A stretch of 64,000 nucleotides of DNA from Mycobacterium paragordonae (GCF_003614435.1 NZ_CP025546.1:4836001-4900000); one strand, 5' to 3'; positions 8,285 to 17,421 are shown, numbered from the stretch's first letter. Translations and numbers: made by a program. The notes: generated by a model not told the origin, from the letters alone.

Positions 8285-9216
8285 ATACCGAACTGCCACA
8301 AGATATCACCGACTTCGCAGCCGTTGCGATCAAGCGGCTGGCCCGGCTGGGCGGGCCGCCAGCCGCGCTGCGTGCGGAGACCGACGACGGTGTCCGGCTC
8401 GCGGCGCGCGACGCACTGACCGAGGTCGGCGCATTCGACCTCGACGTCCGGTCCGGATCCGACGACCTGCTGGCGGCCGCGGTGCTCTGCCAGGCCGCCG
8501 GAGCGACAGCCCTGCCGTATCCGCTCGTCGAAGAACTGCTGACGATCGACGGTGCCCGGCTGAGCCTGGTGAACCCGCAGGCGCCGCGCATCGACCATGG
8601 CGACCTGACCGGCGCCTGGCTCGCCGCGGACCTCGACGGCACGCGTTACCAGGTCCGGCCCGCGCCGCGGACCACCGCCAAGCTGGGACCATTCCTGGTT
8701 CCGGCCACTTTGTCGGCACCCGACGGCACGGTGCCGGCCGCCGACGTTAACCTTCATCTCGTGCTGGGATCATGGCGGATTCTGGGTGCGGTGCAGCAGG
8801 CGCTGGACATCGCCACGCAGCATGTGCAGGCGCGGGTGCAGTTCGGCAAGCCCCTCGCCGATTTCCAGGCCGTCCGGTTCACCGTCGCCGATGCCGCGGT
8901 CGCGGTGCGCGGACTGCACGAACTCGCCAAGTACACCCTGTGCCGGCCGGAAACGGTTCCCGCGCAGACCCTTTCGGCAGATGCCCTGGTGCTGCGGTTG
9001 AAGGCGGCGGAGACGGCGCGCCAGGTGTTGCGCACCGCACATCAACTGCTGGGCGCCCTGGGCTTCTGCGACGAATCCGACGTCAGCGTGCTCGACCGGC
9101 ACACGCAGCCGCTGATCCGGTTGCCGCTAAGTCCGGAGGCGCTGGCCCTGCGGCTGATCCCGGACGTGCAGGACGGATCATTCGAGACGCTGTTCAACGG
9201 ACGTGTCCCGGCATGA
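8281..9216 (+). CDS. Acyl-CoA dehydrogenase-like short subunit, atypical C-terminus
   Basis: This 311-residue protein has ACAD features ('VQFGKPLADFQAVRFTVAD', a helical C-terminal domain) but is shorter than usual. It lacks the HGGxGxTxEHD-type motif seen in the other short subunits here; the matching region reads 'LLGALGFCDESDVSVLDR'. It may use a different base, act as a non-catalytic partner of 7127-8284, or be a bifunctional subunit whose active site is completed by the partner. The GTG start at 8281 overlaps the previous stop, and its own stop overlaps the ligase start, so the genes are translationally coupled. Confidence 0.8.
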   Translation: MNTELPQDITDFAAVAIKRLARLGGPPAALRAETDDGVRLAARDALTEVGAFDLDVRSGSDDLLAAAVLCQAAGATALPYPLVEELLTIDGARLSLVNPQAPRIDHGDLTGAWLAADLDGTRYQVRPAPRTTAKLGPFLVPATLSAPDGTVPAADVNLHLVLGSWRILGAVQQALDIATQHVQARVQFGKPLADFQAVRFTVADAAVAVRGLHELAKYTLCRPETVPAQTLSADALVLRLKAAETARQVLRTAHQLLGALGFCDESDVSVLDRHTQPLIRLPLSPEALALRLIPDVQDGSFETLFNGRVPA

Positions 9217-10727
9217 ACCAGCCCGTCACCGCCCCCGTCCCCAGCCCCGCCACCAGCGAGGTGCCTGCCAACCCGTTCGAGGACGGTGTCCCGTTCGCGA
9301 CCAAGCTGACCGAGCTGGCCGAGCAACAGCCTGACGACACCGCGGTCACGGTCGTGGCGCTGGACGGCAGCGTGCAGGCGCTCACCTTCGGCGAACTCGG
9401 TGCCCGCGCCAATCAGTGGGGCCGGGCGCTGGCGGCTCGCGGCGCGGAGACGGGTTCGCTGGTGGCCATCGCCATTCCGAACTCGCTGCACCTGGTGCTG
9501 GCGACGCTGGGCTGCTGGAAGGTCGGTGCCGTTCCGATTCCGATGCACTGGGACCTGCCCGAGTGGGAACGCGAGCGGGTTCGGGCGGTGATCAACCCCG
9601 CCGTCGTGGTCGATGACGTCAGCCGCTGGGAGCTGGACGCGTACGCCGCCACCGCGCCGGCGACTCCGCTGCCGACAGCGGTCTCCCCCACCGCCAACGG
9701 CATCTGTTCCAGCGGGTCCACCGGCGTGCCCAAGGTGATACTCAACCTGGCGCCGTCGCTGTGGATCCCCCAGCAGGGTGAGCCTTTCCTGGAGAACTGG
9801 ACGCCGGTGCCCAAGCCGCAGCGGATCATGGTGCCCGCCCCGATGTATCACACCAACGGGTTCGCCCCGCTGCTGATGCTGTTGGGCGGCGACCACCTGG
9901 TGATCCTCGAAAAGTTCCATGCGCCAACATTTGTGGACACGATCGAGCGGTACCGCATCACGAATTTCACGGCGACGCCGACGATGTTGTCCCGCGTCGC
10001 CGCGCTGCCGGACATCGGTCGGCGCGACCTGTCCAGCATCGTGTTCATCCTGCAGGGCGCCGCGGTGATGCCACCATCGCTGCTGCACACCTGGTTCGAG
10101 CTGCTCAGCCCGGAACAGATCGTGATGGCCTACGGCATGACCGAGAACCTGGGGCTCACCGCATTGCGCGGCGACGAGTGGCTCAGTCATCCGGGCAGCG
10201 TGGGACGCGGATTCCGGGACACCGAAATACGGATTCTGGACGCCGATAAGCGGCCCCTGGGACCGGGCGAGCAAGGCGACATCTATCTGCGCGCGCCGAT
10301 GAGCGCCGGCTACCGGTACCTGGGTGGGGCGCCGCCGCTGCCGTCGACGGAAGACGGGTTCCGCTCGGCCGGCGACATCGGTCACTTGGACGCGGACGGC
10401 TATCTGCACATCACCGACCGGCGCGCCGACATGATCATCAGCGGCGGCGCCAATGTCTTTCCGGCAGAAGTGGAGTCGGCGCTCATCGGACACCCCGGCA
10501 TCGCCGATGTCGTCGTCATCGGGTTGTCCGATACGCGGTGGGGACGGCGGGTCCACGCGGTCATTCATGCCGCGCACCCATTGACCGAGCAGCAGGTGAT
10601 CGAGTACGCCAAGAGTCGCCTTGCGCCCTACAAGGTTCCGAAGACAGTCGAATTCGTCGAGGGCATCCCCCGCACCGCAGCCACCAAGGTGAACCGCTCC
10701 GCGATGGTGGCGGCGCGGGGCGGGTAA
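9213..10727 (+). CDS. AMP-dependent acyl-CoA synthetase/ligase (FadD-type)
   Basis: The 504-residue ANL-superfamily enzyme has the P-loop 'CSSGSTGVPK', the 'YGMTEN' A5-type motif, 'SAGDIGHLDADGYLHITDR' (A7/A8 with the hinge) and a C-terminal catalytic Lys in 'TAATKVNRSAM'. It activates a carboxylic acid to acyl-AMP and then to the CoA ester. The ATG at 9213 overlaps the upstream stop by 4 bp, making it the last gene of the 4949-10727 operon. It probably supplies the CoA ester consumed by the dehydrogenases. Confidence 0.9.
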   Translation: MNQPVTAPVPSPATSEVPANPFEDGVPFATKLTELAEQQPDDTAVTVVALDGSVQALTFGELGARANQWGRALAARGAETGSLVAIAIPNSLHLVLATLGCWKVGAVPIPMHWDLPEWERERVRAVINPAVVVDDVSRWELDAYAATAPATPLPTAVSPTANGICSSGSTGVPKVILNLAPSLWIPQQGEPFLENWTPVPKPQRIMVPAPMYHTNGFAPLLMLLGGDHLVILEKFHAPTFVDTIERYRITNFTATPTMLSRVAALPDIGRRDLSSIVFILQGAAVMPPSLLHTWFELLSPEQIVMAYGMTENLGLTALRGDEWLSHPGSVGRGFRDTEIRILDADKRPLGPGEQGDIYLRAPMSAGYRYLGGAPPLPSTEDGFRSAGDIGHLDADGYLHITDRRADMIISGGANVFPAEVESALIGHPGIADVVVIGLSDTRWGRRVHAVIHAAHPLTEQQVIEYAKSRLAPYKVPKTVEFVEGIPRTAATKVNRSAMVAARGG

Positions 10728-10756
10728 CCGAGCCTGCCACGACGAAGCGGCACGCC

Positions 10757-10810
10757 GAGCGTGAAATCGCCGACGCCTACCCGACGCGTCGCGTCGCAGA
10801 ATTCACGCTC
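10757..10810. terminator. Nested inverted repeat between convergent genes
   Basis: GAGCGTGAA (10757-10765) pairs perfectly with TTCACGCTC (10802-10810), and a second palindrome (GACGCG-T-CGCGTC) lies between them. The element fills most of the ~100-bp gap between the convergent ligase and EspI-like genes. It has no U-run, so it is a bidirectional hairpin terminator candidate or a dispersed REP-like element. Confidence 0.45.
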
Positions 10811-10829
10811 GCCGCGAGGAGAGATTCCG

Positions 10830-12497
10830 TCAGCCGCGCGAAGCCCGGTCCGACCGCTTCGTATGCGCGAACCCGTCCGCGATGGACGCAGCCAATTCCA
10901 GAAATGACTGCCGCGTGCGGCCGCCCATCAGATCCAGGACGATCTCCGACCCCTGGGCCAGATGGTCGTCGAACGGGATCACGTGCACCGCGCGAATCCG
11001 GGTGAGGAACTGCGCGGCCAGTCTGTCCAGGTCTACCGACGACCTCCCGGGCCGTGACGCGCTGATGACCACCGTCGCGTTGGGCACCAGATGTCCGCGG
11101 CCATGGTGTTCCAGCCAGTCCAGCGTGGCGAACGCGCTGCGCGCGGCGTCGATGGCCGGCGAGGCGACCAGCACGATCGCGTCGGCCTCGTCCAGCACGG
11201 CCGACATCGCCGAGTGCACCAACCCGGTGCCGCAGTCGGTGAGGATCAGGTTGTAGAACCGCTGCAACAGGCGGATCACCACCCGGTAGTCGGCCTCGGA
11301 GAACGCCTCGGAGGTCGCCGGATCACGTTCGGAGGCAAGGATTTCCAGTCGGCTGGTGCTCTGTGAGGTGTGCCGGCGGATGTCGGAGTAGCGAAAGATG
11401 TTGTCGTCCAGCAACAGATCCCGCACCGTCGAGCGGCTCTGATCGGGACCACGTTGGGCCAAGGTGCCGAAGTCGGGATTGGCGTCGACGGCGATGACCC
11501 GGTCACCGCGGATCGCCGCGAAGGTTGACCCCAACCCGACCGTCGTCGTGGTCTTGCCGACGCCGCCCTTCATCGACAGCACCGCGATGCTGTAGTCGCC
11601 GCGTACCGGTTGGCTCACCCGCGCCACCAGCTTCTGGCGGGTGTTCTCCTGTTCGGACTCTTTGGGATTCAGGCCGGTGACGCGGTGCACCACCTTGCGC
11701 CAGCCGCGCTGGGGCAGCGGCCGGACGCGGCGCACCAGTCCCAGGTCGGTGTGCGAGGGCATCCGCGGGTCCTGGTGGTGCTGCGGCGGAGCGCTCGGGG
11801 CGGCCCGGGTGAACGGGGTCGCCACCGGCGGCGGCGCGGGCGGGTTCAGCCTGGGATCCGCAGGCGGCTGGGTAACCACCGGCGGCGGCGCCGGCGCCGG
11901 TGGTGGTGCCGGCGGCGGCGGTGGTGGCGGCGCTTCGGGAACGGGGCGTCCGGGAATCGGCGCGGGGCGCACCGGCGGTTGCTCCGGGATCTCGATGACG
12001 GCTGTGGGTTCCGGGGCCGGGGGTTCTGGTAGCGGCGGTGGCTCACTGAATACCGGTGGCCTGCTGAACACCGGGGCCGGACGAGGCCGTGGCGCGTCCG
12101 CCGGCGGTTCCGGCACTGGACGCCGCGGCAGCGGGGGAAGATTCATCACCCGGGTGCCTTCGGTGGTCGGAGCCGGACGCACCGGTTCTGGTTCCACCTC
12201 GGCCACGGGTTCCGGCTCAGGTTCGGGTTCCAGCTCGGCCGCGGGTTCCGGCTCGGGTTCAGGCTCGGGCTCGGGCGCCGGCTCTGACGCCGGTTCTGAA
12301 GATGGCGGCACGTCCATCACCTTCGTCCCCGCTGTCGACGGGCCCGTCGCTACCGGCACGTCCTCGACAACAGTCGGGGCCTCGGACTCGGCAGCCTCCT
12401 GGGCCAGCTTGGCCCGAATCTCGCGGACCGGAATCGGATTCGTGTCCGCGTCGCTGCTGCGCTTGAATCCCGTTTTCGGCGCGTCGGATTCGCTCAC
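10830..12497 (-). CDS. espI: EspI/Rv3888c-like MinD-family ATPase with Pro/Glu-rich N-terminus
   Basis: The first ~270 of 555 residues are a disordered Pro/Glu-rich region with runs of EPEP. The C-terminal half is a ParA/MinD ATPase with the deviant Walker A 'MKGGVGKTTTT' (about residue 307), 'VIAVDANPDFGTLAQR' and 'ILTDCGTGLVHSAM'. Proteins of this build (EspI of ESX-1, Rv3888c of ESX-2) sit in ESX loci and are linked to control of secretion. The start is GTG at 12497, overlapping the EccA TAG stop by 1 bp, so the two genes are coupled. A second, much larger member lies at 20078-23317. Confidence 0.85.
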   Translation of the reverse strand: MSESDAPKTGFKRSSDADTNPIPVREIRAKLAQEAAESEAPTVVEDVPVATGPSTAGTKVMDVPPSSEPASEPAPEPEPEPEPEPAAELEPEPEPEPVAEVEPEPVRPAPTTEGTRVMNLPPLPRRPVPEPPADAPRPRPAPVFSRPPVFSEPPPLPEPPAPEPTAVIEIPEQPPVRPAPIPGRPVPEAPPPPPPPAPPPAPAPPPVVTQPPADPRLNPPAPPPVATPFTRAAPSAPPQHHQDPRMPSHTDLGLVRRVRPLPQRGWRKVVHRVTGLNPKESEQENTRQKLVARVSQPVRGDYSIAVLSMKGGVGKTTTTVGLGSTFAAIRGDRVIAVDANPDFGTLAQRGPDQSRSTVRDLLLDDNIFRYSDIRRHTSQSTSRLEILASERDPATSEAFSEADYRVVIRLLQRFYNLILTDCGTGLVHSAMSAVLDEADAIVLVASPAIDAARSAFATLDWLEHHGRGHLVPNATVVISASRPGRSSVDLDRLAAQFLTRIRAVHVIPFDDHLAQGSEIVLDLMGGRTRQSFLELAASIADGFAHTKRSDRASRG

Positions 12498-14332
12498 TAT
12501 CGGGTTCTCGAAATCAATTGGCCGGTGGTCATACCGAGCACATTCTCCAACGCTGCCCGCATGTCGCCGAGTTCGATCCGCATCAGCTCGGTTTCACCGA
12601 GATCCTCCACGTCGATGTCGTCGCGTTCGCTCAAGCGATACTCCCGCTCCTCCTCGGCCGATTCGATGACATTGCGAACGAAACGTCCATTGCCCACCAG
12701 GTCGATCTCGCGGCGCAGCGCACCGGTGTCGTCCGCCGACTGGTTGCGGTAGAGAACCTCGCAGGCCGAGACGAGTTCGTCGTACGCCCCTTCGGTCAGC
12801 TCGGAATCCCTGGTCTTGGCTATCAGCCGGCCGATGTCGCCGAGCTCGGTCGGGTTGTAGGAGGCGAACCGGATCCGCTTGGTGAACCGCGACGCCATGC
12901 CCTCGTTGGACGCCAGGAACCGGTCGATCTCCGCGTCGTATCCGGCGATGATGACCACCAACCGGTCCCGGTCGTTCTCCATCCGGGCCAACAGCGTGTC
13001 GACTGCCTCACGGCCGAAGGCGTCACCACCGGACAGGCCGGTCTGAATCAGCGTGTACGCCTCGTCGATGAACAGCACCCCGTCCATCGCCGAATCGATC
13101 AGCGCCGACGTCTTGATCGCCGTACTACCGAGATGTTCGCCGACGAAATCACTGCGCTTGGCCTCGATCACCGACGGTGTCTTCAGCAGACCGAGTCCGC
13201 AGTACACCTGCGCGACGACCCGGGCGATGGTGGTCTTGCCGGTGCCCGGCGGCCCCGTGAACGCCAGGTGCAGGCTGCGCGCGGCCGCACTCAGTCCTTT
13301 CCCTTCGCGCACTTTGGCCAACTTCGCGGCCGAGCGCAGTTTTGCCACTTGCAGCTTGACGTCGGTCAGGCCGATCTGGCGGTCCAGCTCGATCTGGGCG
13401 GCGCGCAGATATTCATTGCCGCGCTCGGAGAGGCTTTCGGCACTGACTTCCCGGGCGCTGCGCGCGGTGGACGGATCCCATCTGTCGGTGCGGGAGTCGA
13501 TGTCGTCCCGGGTGCTGACGATGAGGCGGTACTTCGGGTCGTGCAGGGCGGCCGCATTGGCCTCGAAGCCGGGCTCCTCGCTGTAGATGCGCTCGAAGAT
13601 GATCCGCGCCTCGGGCTCTTTGCCCATCTCGCGCAGGGTCAGCCCCTTGCAAAACTCCGCGGCCCGGCTCGCGGCCGGAATCGGCCCGTCGATCGCCTGA
13701 TCCAGCCGACGGATCGCCTCGCCGAACAAGCCCATCTGCGCACAGGCCGAACCCACCATCAGGTGGCATCCGGCACTGACGTACTCGTCGCTGAATGAGG
13801 CTGAATTAGCCAGTGCCGTAAGGACATCCGGCCAGCGCTGAGTGGTGAAGTGCAGGACCGCCCGGATGTAGGCGCAGATCTCGTTGTTCTCGGCGTCGCC
13901 GTCGGGCATGGACCGTCGCAGGGTTCCGAGTTCGTCGAGCACCCGCTCGGCCTCGTCATAGTCCTTGCCCGCGATCATGCTCGCCGCGTATGCGAGCCAC
14001 ACCTCGGTGAGAGTGCTCAGGGTGTAATCCAGGTAGAGGCCGGTCTGGAACCGGCCGCTGAGTGCATGCCGGGGCAGCCCGAGCCGGCGCTGCTCGCGGT
14101 TGAGGTTGTCCTTGCTGGTCCGCCACAGGTTGTAGAGCACCTCGCTACTGACGTCGCCGGCGGCGGCGCGCCCCAGCCAGGCGTCGCTCATCTGCGGGTC
14201 ATGCTCGGTGGCACGCTTGAAAGCCAGTGCGGCATAAGCGACATCGCGGTCGGTTTCCAGCCCGTCGATGGGTATCCCCAGTGACAGCACGCCGGCGTCG
14301 AAGACCCGCTGCGCGTCCCTGGTGCCAGGCAT
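12497..14332 (-). CDS. eccA: Type VII secretion AAA+ ATPase EccA
   Basis: The 611-residue protein has the two-part EccA architecture. An N-terminal TPR-like helical region spans about residues 1-280. A CbbX-type AAA+ domain follows with Walker A 'GPPGTGKT' (about residue 361), Walker B 'GVLFIDEA' and the sensor region 'VVIIAGYDAEIDRFL'. EccA is cytosolic and is thought to release PE/PPE or Esp substrates from EspG-type chaperones before export. The ATG at 14332 faces a 186-bp divergent promoter region shared with the EspH-like gene. Length is as expected (~570-620). Confidence 0.95.
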   Translation of the reverse strand: MPGTRDAQRVFDAGVLSLGIPIDGLETDRDVAYAALAFKRATEHDPQMSDAWLGRAAAGDVSSEVLYNLWRTSKDNLNREQRRLGLPRHALSGRFQTGLYLDYTLSTLTEVWLAYAASMIAGKDYDEAERVLDELGTLRRSMPDGDAENNEICAYIRAVLHFTTQRWPDVLTALANSASFSDEYVSAGCHLMVGSACAQMGLFGEAIRRLDQAIDGPIPAASRAAEFCKGLTLREMGKEPEARIIFERIYSEEPGFEANAAALHDPKYRLIVSTRDDIDSRTDRWDPSTARSAREVSAESLSERGNEYLRAAQIELDRQIGLTDVKLQVAKLRSAAKLAKVREGKGLSAAARSLHLAFTGPPGTGKTTIARVVAQVYCGLGLLKTPSVIEAKRSDFVGEHLGSTAIKTSALIDSAMDGVLFIDEAYTLIQTGLSGGDAFGREAVDTLLARMENDRDRLVVIIAGYDAEIDRFLASNEGMASRFTKRIRFASYNPTELGDIGRLIAKTRDSELTEGAYDELVSACEVLYRNQSADDTGALRREIDLVGNGRFVRNVIESAEEEREYRLSERDDIDVEDLGETELMRIELGDMRAALENVLGMTTGQLISRTR

Positions 14333-14518
14333 CTACTCGGTTTCCTCACTACTACCGCGCGGTGGTCTTGCCGCACATACAAACCCGCTGCCCCTCGAGT
14401 GTCCCGCGTAATCATGCACGTAAACGTCAGGTGCCACGACATGGCGGTAGAAAGTTATTGTACCGATCTGGCGACTTTGAATTCGTCGTCAAATCCAGTC
14501 AGCAAAATCGAGGGCCGC

Positions 14519-14863
14519 ATGCCACAACAGCAACAGCCGCAACAGCGGCCACCGGTGCGCTCGCGCACCGGGACCATCGCCGTCGTCACCACCGAGCGGG
14601 GATTGCCCACGGCCCTCAAGCTCGACCGCTCCGAACTCGCCCGCCCCCCTCAGGAGCTGGCGAACGAGATTCTGGCGCTGTGCCGGTTGTCGGCGTTGCG
14701 CGCGCAGGTCGCATTCCGCCGGGAGCTCGCCGGCAAGGGCTACACCTCGGCGACGCTTCGCCAGATTGGCCTGCCTACCGAGGAAGATCTCGCCCGGGCC
14801 GAGGAGGAACTGTTCGGCGCAGACGACGACGAACTCCCGGCCAGCTGGATGAGGTCGGTATGA
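14519..14863 (+). CDS. EspH-like (DUF2694-type) ESX-associated protein
   Basis: This 114-residue protein has a Gln/Pro-rich head followed by a beta-strand/helix core. The order 'GTIAVVTTERGLPTALKLD', then 'ELANEILALCRLSALRAQ', then 'LPTEEDLARAEEELF' resembles the C-terminal half of mycobacterial EspH (recognised from memory, not by search). EspH is an ESX-1-associated cytosolic protein tied to EspE/EspF. The ATG at 14519 follows GAGGG; an upstream in-frame ATG at 14399 has no good ribosome site. It overlaps the next gene by 4 bp. The name is tentative because the N-terminal acidic region of EspH is missing. Confidence 0.6.
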   Translation: MPQQQQPQQRPPVRSRTGTIAVVTTERGLPTALKLDRSELARPPQELANEILALCRLSALRAQVAFRRELAGKGYTSATLRQIGLPTEEDLARAEEELFGADDDELPASWMRSV

Positions 14864-15210
14864 CCAGCCTGGCGCAGTCCGTGATCGCGCGGGCCATCAA
14901 ACAACGCGACCTGATGCAGGCGATGACCGAGCAATCCAAGACCATCACCGCGCGGGTCACCAGCCGCGACCGCGCAGTGAGTGCCGAGGTAGACGGACTC
15001 GGCAGCCTGACCGGATTGTGGCTCGGCCCCCCGGCGAGCCGCCTGGACACCGACGCGCTGGCCACCCTGATCGTTGAAACCGCACATGCCGCAGCCCGGG
15101 TGGCGGCCGAGCGGTACAACTTCCTCCTCAAGGAGTTCACCACCCGCATGGAGGAACTGCAGAACGCCCCGCTGACCCGCTCGGATGGCACCGTTATCGA
15201 ACCGAGATAG
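14860..15210 (+). CDS. YbaB/EbfC-like small ESX-associated protein
   Basis: A 116-residue helix-strand-strand-helix protein ('MTSLAQSVIARAIKQRDLMQ', then 'VTSRDRAVSAEVDGLGSLTGLWL', then a long C-terminal helix) with the YbaB/EbfC fold pattern. In ESX-1 loci the comparable gene is espL. The ATG at 14860 overlaps the EspH-like stop, so the two are coupled. A chaperone or nucleoid-like role is possible but not shown. Confidence 0.65.
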   Translation: MTSLAQSVIARAIKQRDLMQAMTEQSKTITARVTSRDRAVSAEVDGLGSLTGLWLGPPASRLDTDALATLIVETAHAAARVAAERYNFLLKEFTTRMEELQNAPLTRSDGTVIEPR

Positions 15211-15223
15211 TCGATTTTCGGCT

Positions 15224-15272
15224 CTTATTGCACATATGTCGAGCACCACCGGCTGCCTTATTGCACACATGT
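15224..15272. promoter_or_regulatory. Two direct 16-bp repeats, candidate regulator sites
   Basis: CTTATTGCACATATGT (15224-15239) recurs as CTTATTGCACACATGT (15257-15272), with one mismatch and a 33-bp period, about three helical turns. The pair lies in the 186-bp gap upstream of the gene at 15397, 125 bp before its start. Same-face spacing of near-identical AT-rich sites is typical of a cooperative transcription-factor operator. Confidence 0.55.
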
Positions 15273-15396
15273 GAACTGCGGCCATTCCGAAAGTCTGCTT
15301 AAATTTCGTGCAATTTATTGGTGGAGACCGCGCTTAAGGTTGAGAGACCAGCGCTAGCGGCAGCTCAGCAGGAATCCTGGGGGAAAGAAGCCGACG

Positions 15397-15684
15397 ATGA
15401 CATTTGAATTGCAGCCCGAGTTCATGGAGGCGCTCACCGACGCGCAGGAGGCCGCGGGCACCGCGATCACCACGGCGTTCAGCGCGGTGACCCCGGCGCA
15501 ACTGAGTTCGTTCTCGATGGCGCTCGGCCCGATCGCGGCGGCGAACATGATCCCGGCGATGTTCGAATCCACCGCGAACAATGTCGCCAGCGGGATGATG
15601 ACGGCCGCCAAGCACGGCATGCTCGGCGTCGCAAGCCACATCGTCGGCGCGACTCACACCGCCGTCGACGCCACCGACGTCTAG
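15397..15684 (+). CDS. Small helical ESX-secreted protein (EspF/EspC- or PE-like)
   Basis: A 95-residue, cysteine-free, all-helical protein beginning 'MTFELQPEFMEALTDAQ'. Two predicted helices are separated by the turn around 'ALGPIAAANMIP', the helical-hairpin size and pattern of EspC/EspF and PE-type substrates. The ATG at 15397 has the purine-rich GGGGGAAAG ribosome site upstream. The next gene begins 9 bp after its stop and is EspE-like, so by analogy with the EspF/EspE pair the two may be co-secreted. It is not a canonical PE domain. Confidence 0.6.
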   Translation: MTFELQPEFMEALTDAQEAAGTAITTAFSAVTPAQLSSFSMALGPIAAANMIPAMFESTANNVASGMMTAAKHGMLGVASHIVGATHTAVDATDV

Positions 15685-15693
15685 ACAGCCGGC

Positions 15694-17070
15694 GTGGGCA
15701 CCACCGACCCGGCGCCGCAGCCGGCGCCGATTCCTGACTTCGATCACACCCCGGTCGTCAACCAGATGGAAAACGACCTGCAGGCGTGGCTGAACCGGCC
15801 CGTCCAGGACATTCTGAACCAGTTCAACATGGGACAGCTGCCGACCGGCGGCCCGGACTTCTCGGGCATTCCCGGTGAGGACATCCCGGCCGAACTCACC
15901 GGTGCCGCCGGCCCCGGCGGCATGGGCAGCAACTTCACCAGCGGGCTCCTCAAACCCGTCACGGACATGCTCGGCACGTTGGGACCGGGTCTGTTCCAGG
16001 GTCTGAATCCGACACAGATGTTCGGCGGGATCACGCAGGCCTTCCAGCAGGCCGCGGGCGGTGTGCAGCAGGCCATGAGCCAGATGATGGGCGGCATGGG
16101 CGGGCAAGGCTGGTCCGGCGCAGGCGCCGGCGCCGCGGCCGCCAAGACCGGCGAGACCCTGGCGAACGGCGCCGCCGTCGCGGCGCAGGGCACGGCGCTG
16201 GGCGGCGAGTACAGTGCGGCCGCGGCCAACGTCGCACAGGGCCAGGCGCGATTGCTGGAGATTCTGCAGCAGTGCCAGCACGAACTCGAGGGCCTTGCCG
16301 CCGGGCTGCCGTGGACCGCCGCGAACATGGTCGAGTCCGCCTCTCGGGCCAGCGCGCTGGCCACCGAATGCATCACCGAGCTGGAAAGCACGTTGACCAG
16401 CCAGGCCGCCGCAACCACCGCCACCGGCGCTCCGGTCGCCGTCGCGCAGGGCCCCCAGATGGCCATGGGAATGCTCGGTCCGATGATGTCGGTCGGGATG
16501 AGCATGATCGGCCCCGCGATGCAGATGGGCATGATGCCGCTGACGATGGGCGTCCAGGCCGGCACCCAGGCCCTGCAGGCGGGCATGCAAGCCGGCACCG
16601 GGCTGATATCGAGCATCGGCCAGGCCGGGCAGGGCGCCGGCGCCGCCTCGCCCGCTTCGGCCCTCGGTCACACCGGCCGGATGGTCAGCGCGACCCACCC
16701 CAGCGGCGGCGGACACGGCGGTGGCGGCGGCGTCGGGGCGACCACTCCGGCCCGCAACCCGGCCGCCTCGCCCATGGTGCAGAACGAGAACAGCGGGGCC
16801 GCCGCGGCACGATCCATCGGCGCCGCGCGAGCGTCGGTCGGCGGCGGCGCCGCCGGCATGGGTATGGGCGGCGCGGGAATGATGGGCGGCGCGGCCGGGG
16901 CGCACGGTGGCAAAGCGGGCGCCGGCGGCAACCACACCGCAGCCTCATTCCTGCACACGACCGATCAGGGCGGCGAGATCGTGGGCGACCTCGGCCACGC
17001 CAGCCCGGCCGTAATCGGCGACACCACAATCGATCCCGACGACAGCCCCGACATCAAACTTCGAATCTAG
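15694..17070 (+). CDS. EspE-like secreted Gly/Ala/Met-rich ESX protein
   Basis: A 458-residue protein with a hydrophilic head (residues 1-80) and a central Ala/Gly/Met-rich helical region that includes 'LPWTAANMVESASRASALATE' and hydrophobic GM repeats. A Gly-rich linker leads to a conserved-looking acidic tail ending 'TTIDPDDSPDIKLRI'. That tail and the overall make-up resemble EspE-type ESX-1 substrates and surface proteins. The start is a GTG at 15694, 9 bp after the preceding small gene, with no strong ribosome site, which suggests coupled translation. No enzyme motif is visible. It is probably exported with 15397-15684. Confidence 0.55.
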   Translation: MGTTDPAPQPAPIPDFDHTPVVNQMENDLQAWLNRPVQDILNQFNMGQLPTGGPDFSGIPGEDIPAELTGAAGPGGMGSNFTSGLLKPVTDMLGTLGPGLFQGLNPTQMFGGITQAFQQAAGGVQQAMSQMMGGMGGQGWSGAGAGAAAAKTGETLANGAAVAAQGTALGGEYSAAAANVAQGQARLLEILQQCQHELEGLAAGLPWTAANMVESASRASALATECITELESTLTSQAAATTATGAPVAVAQGPQMAMGMLGPMMSVGMSMIGPAMQMGMMPLTMGVQAGTQALQAGMQAGTGLISSIGQAGQGAGAASPASALGHTGRMVSATHPSGGGHGGGGGVGATTPARNPAASPMVQNENSGAAAARSIGAARASVGGGAAGMGMGGAGMMGGAAGAHGGKAGAGGNHTAASFLHTTDQGGEIVGDLGHASPAVIGDTTIDPDDSPDIKLRI

Positions 17071-17080
17071 GAGCACTGAC

Positions 17081-17371
17081 ATGACCGACTACAACCGCCT
17101 GTCGATCCGGCCCGACGAGGTCACCGACGTCACCCGGCAGCTCGACGAGCTCGCCAACCGCATGCAGCACGTGCTGGAAACCGAGCGGGCGAACCTGACC
17201 ACCATCGCCTCGGGCCAGGACGAGGTGTCGCAGCGCGTCGCGCACACCCTCAACGAGGTGCACGGGTCGTTCACCAAGGCATCCGACCAGGGCGCCAACG
17301 AGATCCGCGAGGTGTCGGCGACGATGCGCACGCACGCGGGACGCATCTCCGAAACCGATCTTGCTGACTGA
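17081..17371 (+). CDS. PE-like small secreted protein
   Basis: A 96-residue helical hairpin. It starts 'LSIRPDEVTDVTRQLDELA', has 'SGQDEVSQRVAHTLNEVHG' in the turn, and ends with a second amphipathic helix. The 'G-x-DEVS' turn is the one found in PE35-type proteins. Its position 10 bp after the EspE-like gene and directly before a PPE-type gene supports the PE assignment. PE proteins pair with PPE partners for ESX export. The ribosome site is AGGAG at about 17070. Confidence 0.7.
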   Translation: MTDYNRLSIRPDEVTDVTRQLDELANRMQHVLETERANLTTIASGQDEVSQRVAHTLNEVHGSFTKASDQGANEIREVSATMRTHAGRISETDLAD

Positions 17372-17421
17372 GTAAACCAACCGGCGGTACCGGATAAGAG
17401 GCCGAAAGGGGGTGTACGGCA

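Noticed and set aside
9042..10577. A long minus-strand ORF of 511 codons
   Set aside because: It lies opposite a clear acyl-CoA ligase whose motifs are intact; the translation is low-complexity His/Arg/Gln-rich.
11641..12669. A plus-strand Gly/Ser/Thr-rich ORF that looks like a PE_PGRS protein
   Set aside because: It is the antisense reading of the Pro/Glu-rich head of the EspI-like gene; codon usage and the intact MinD domain support the minus strand.
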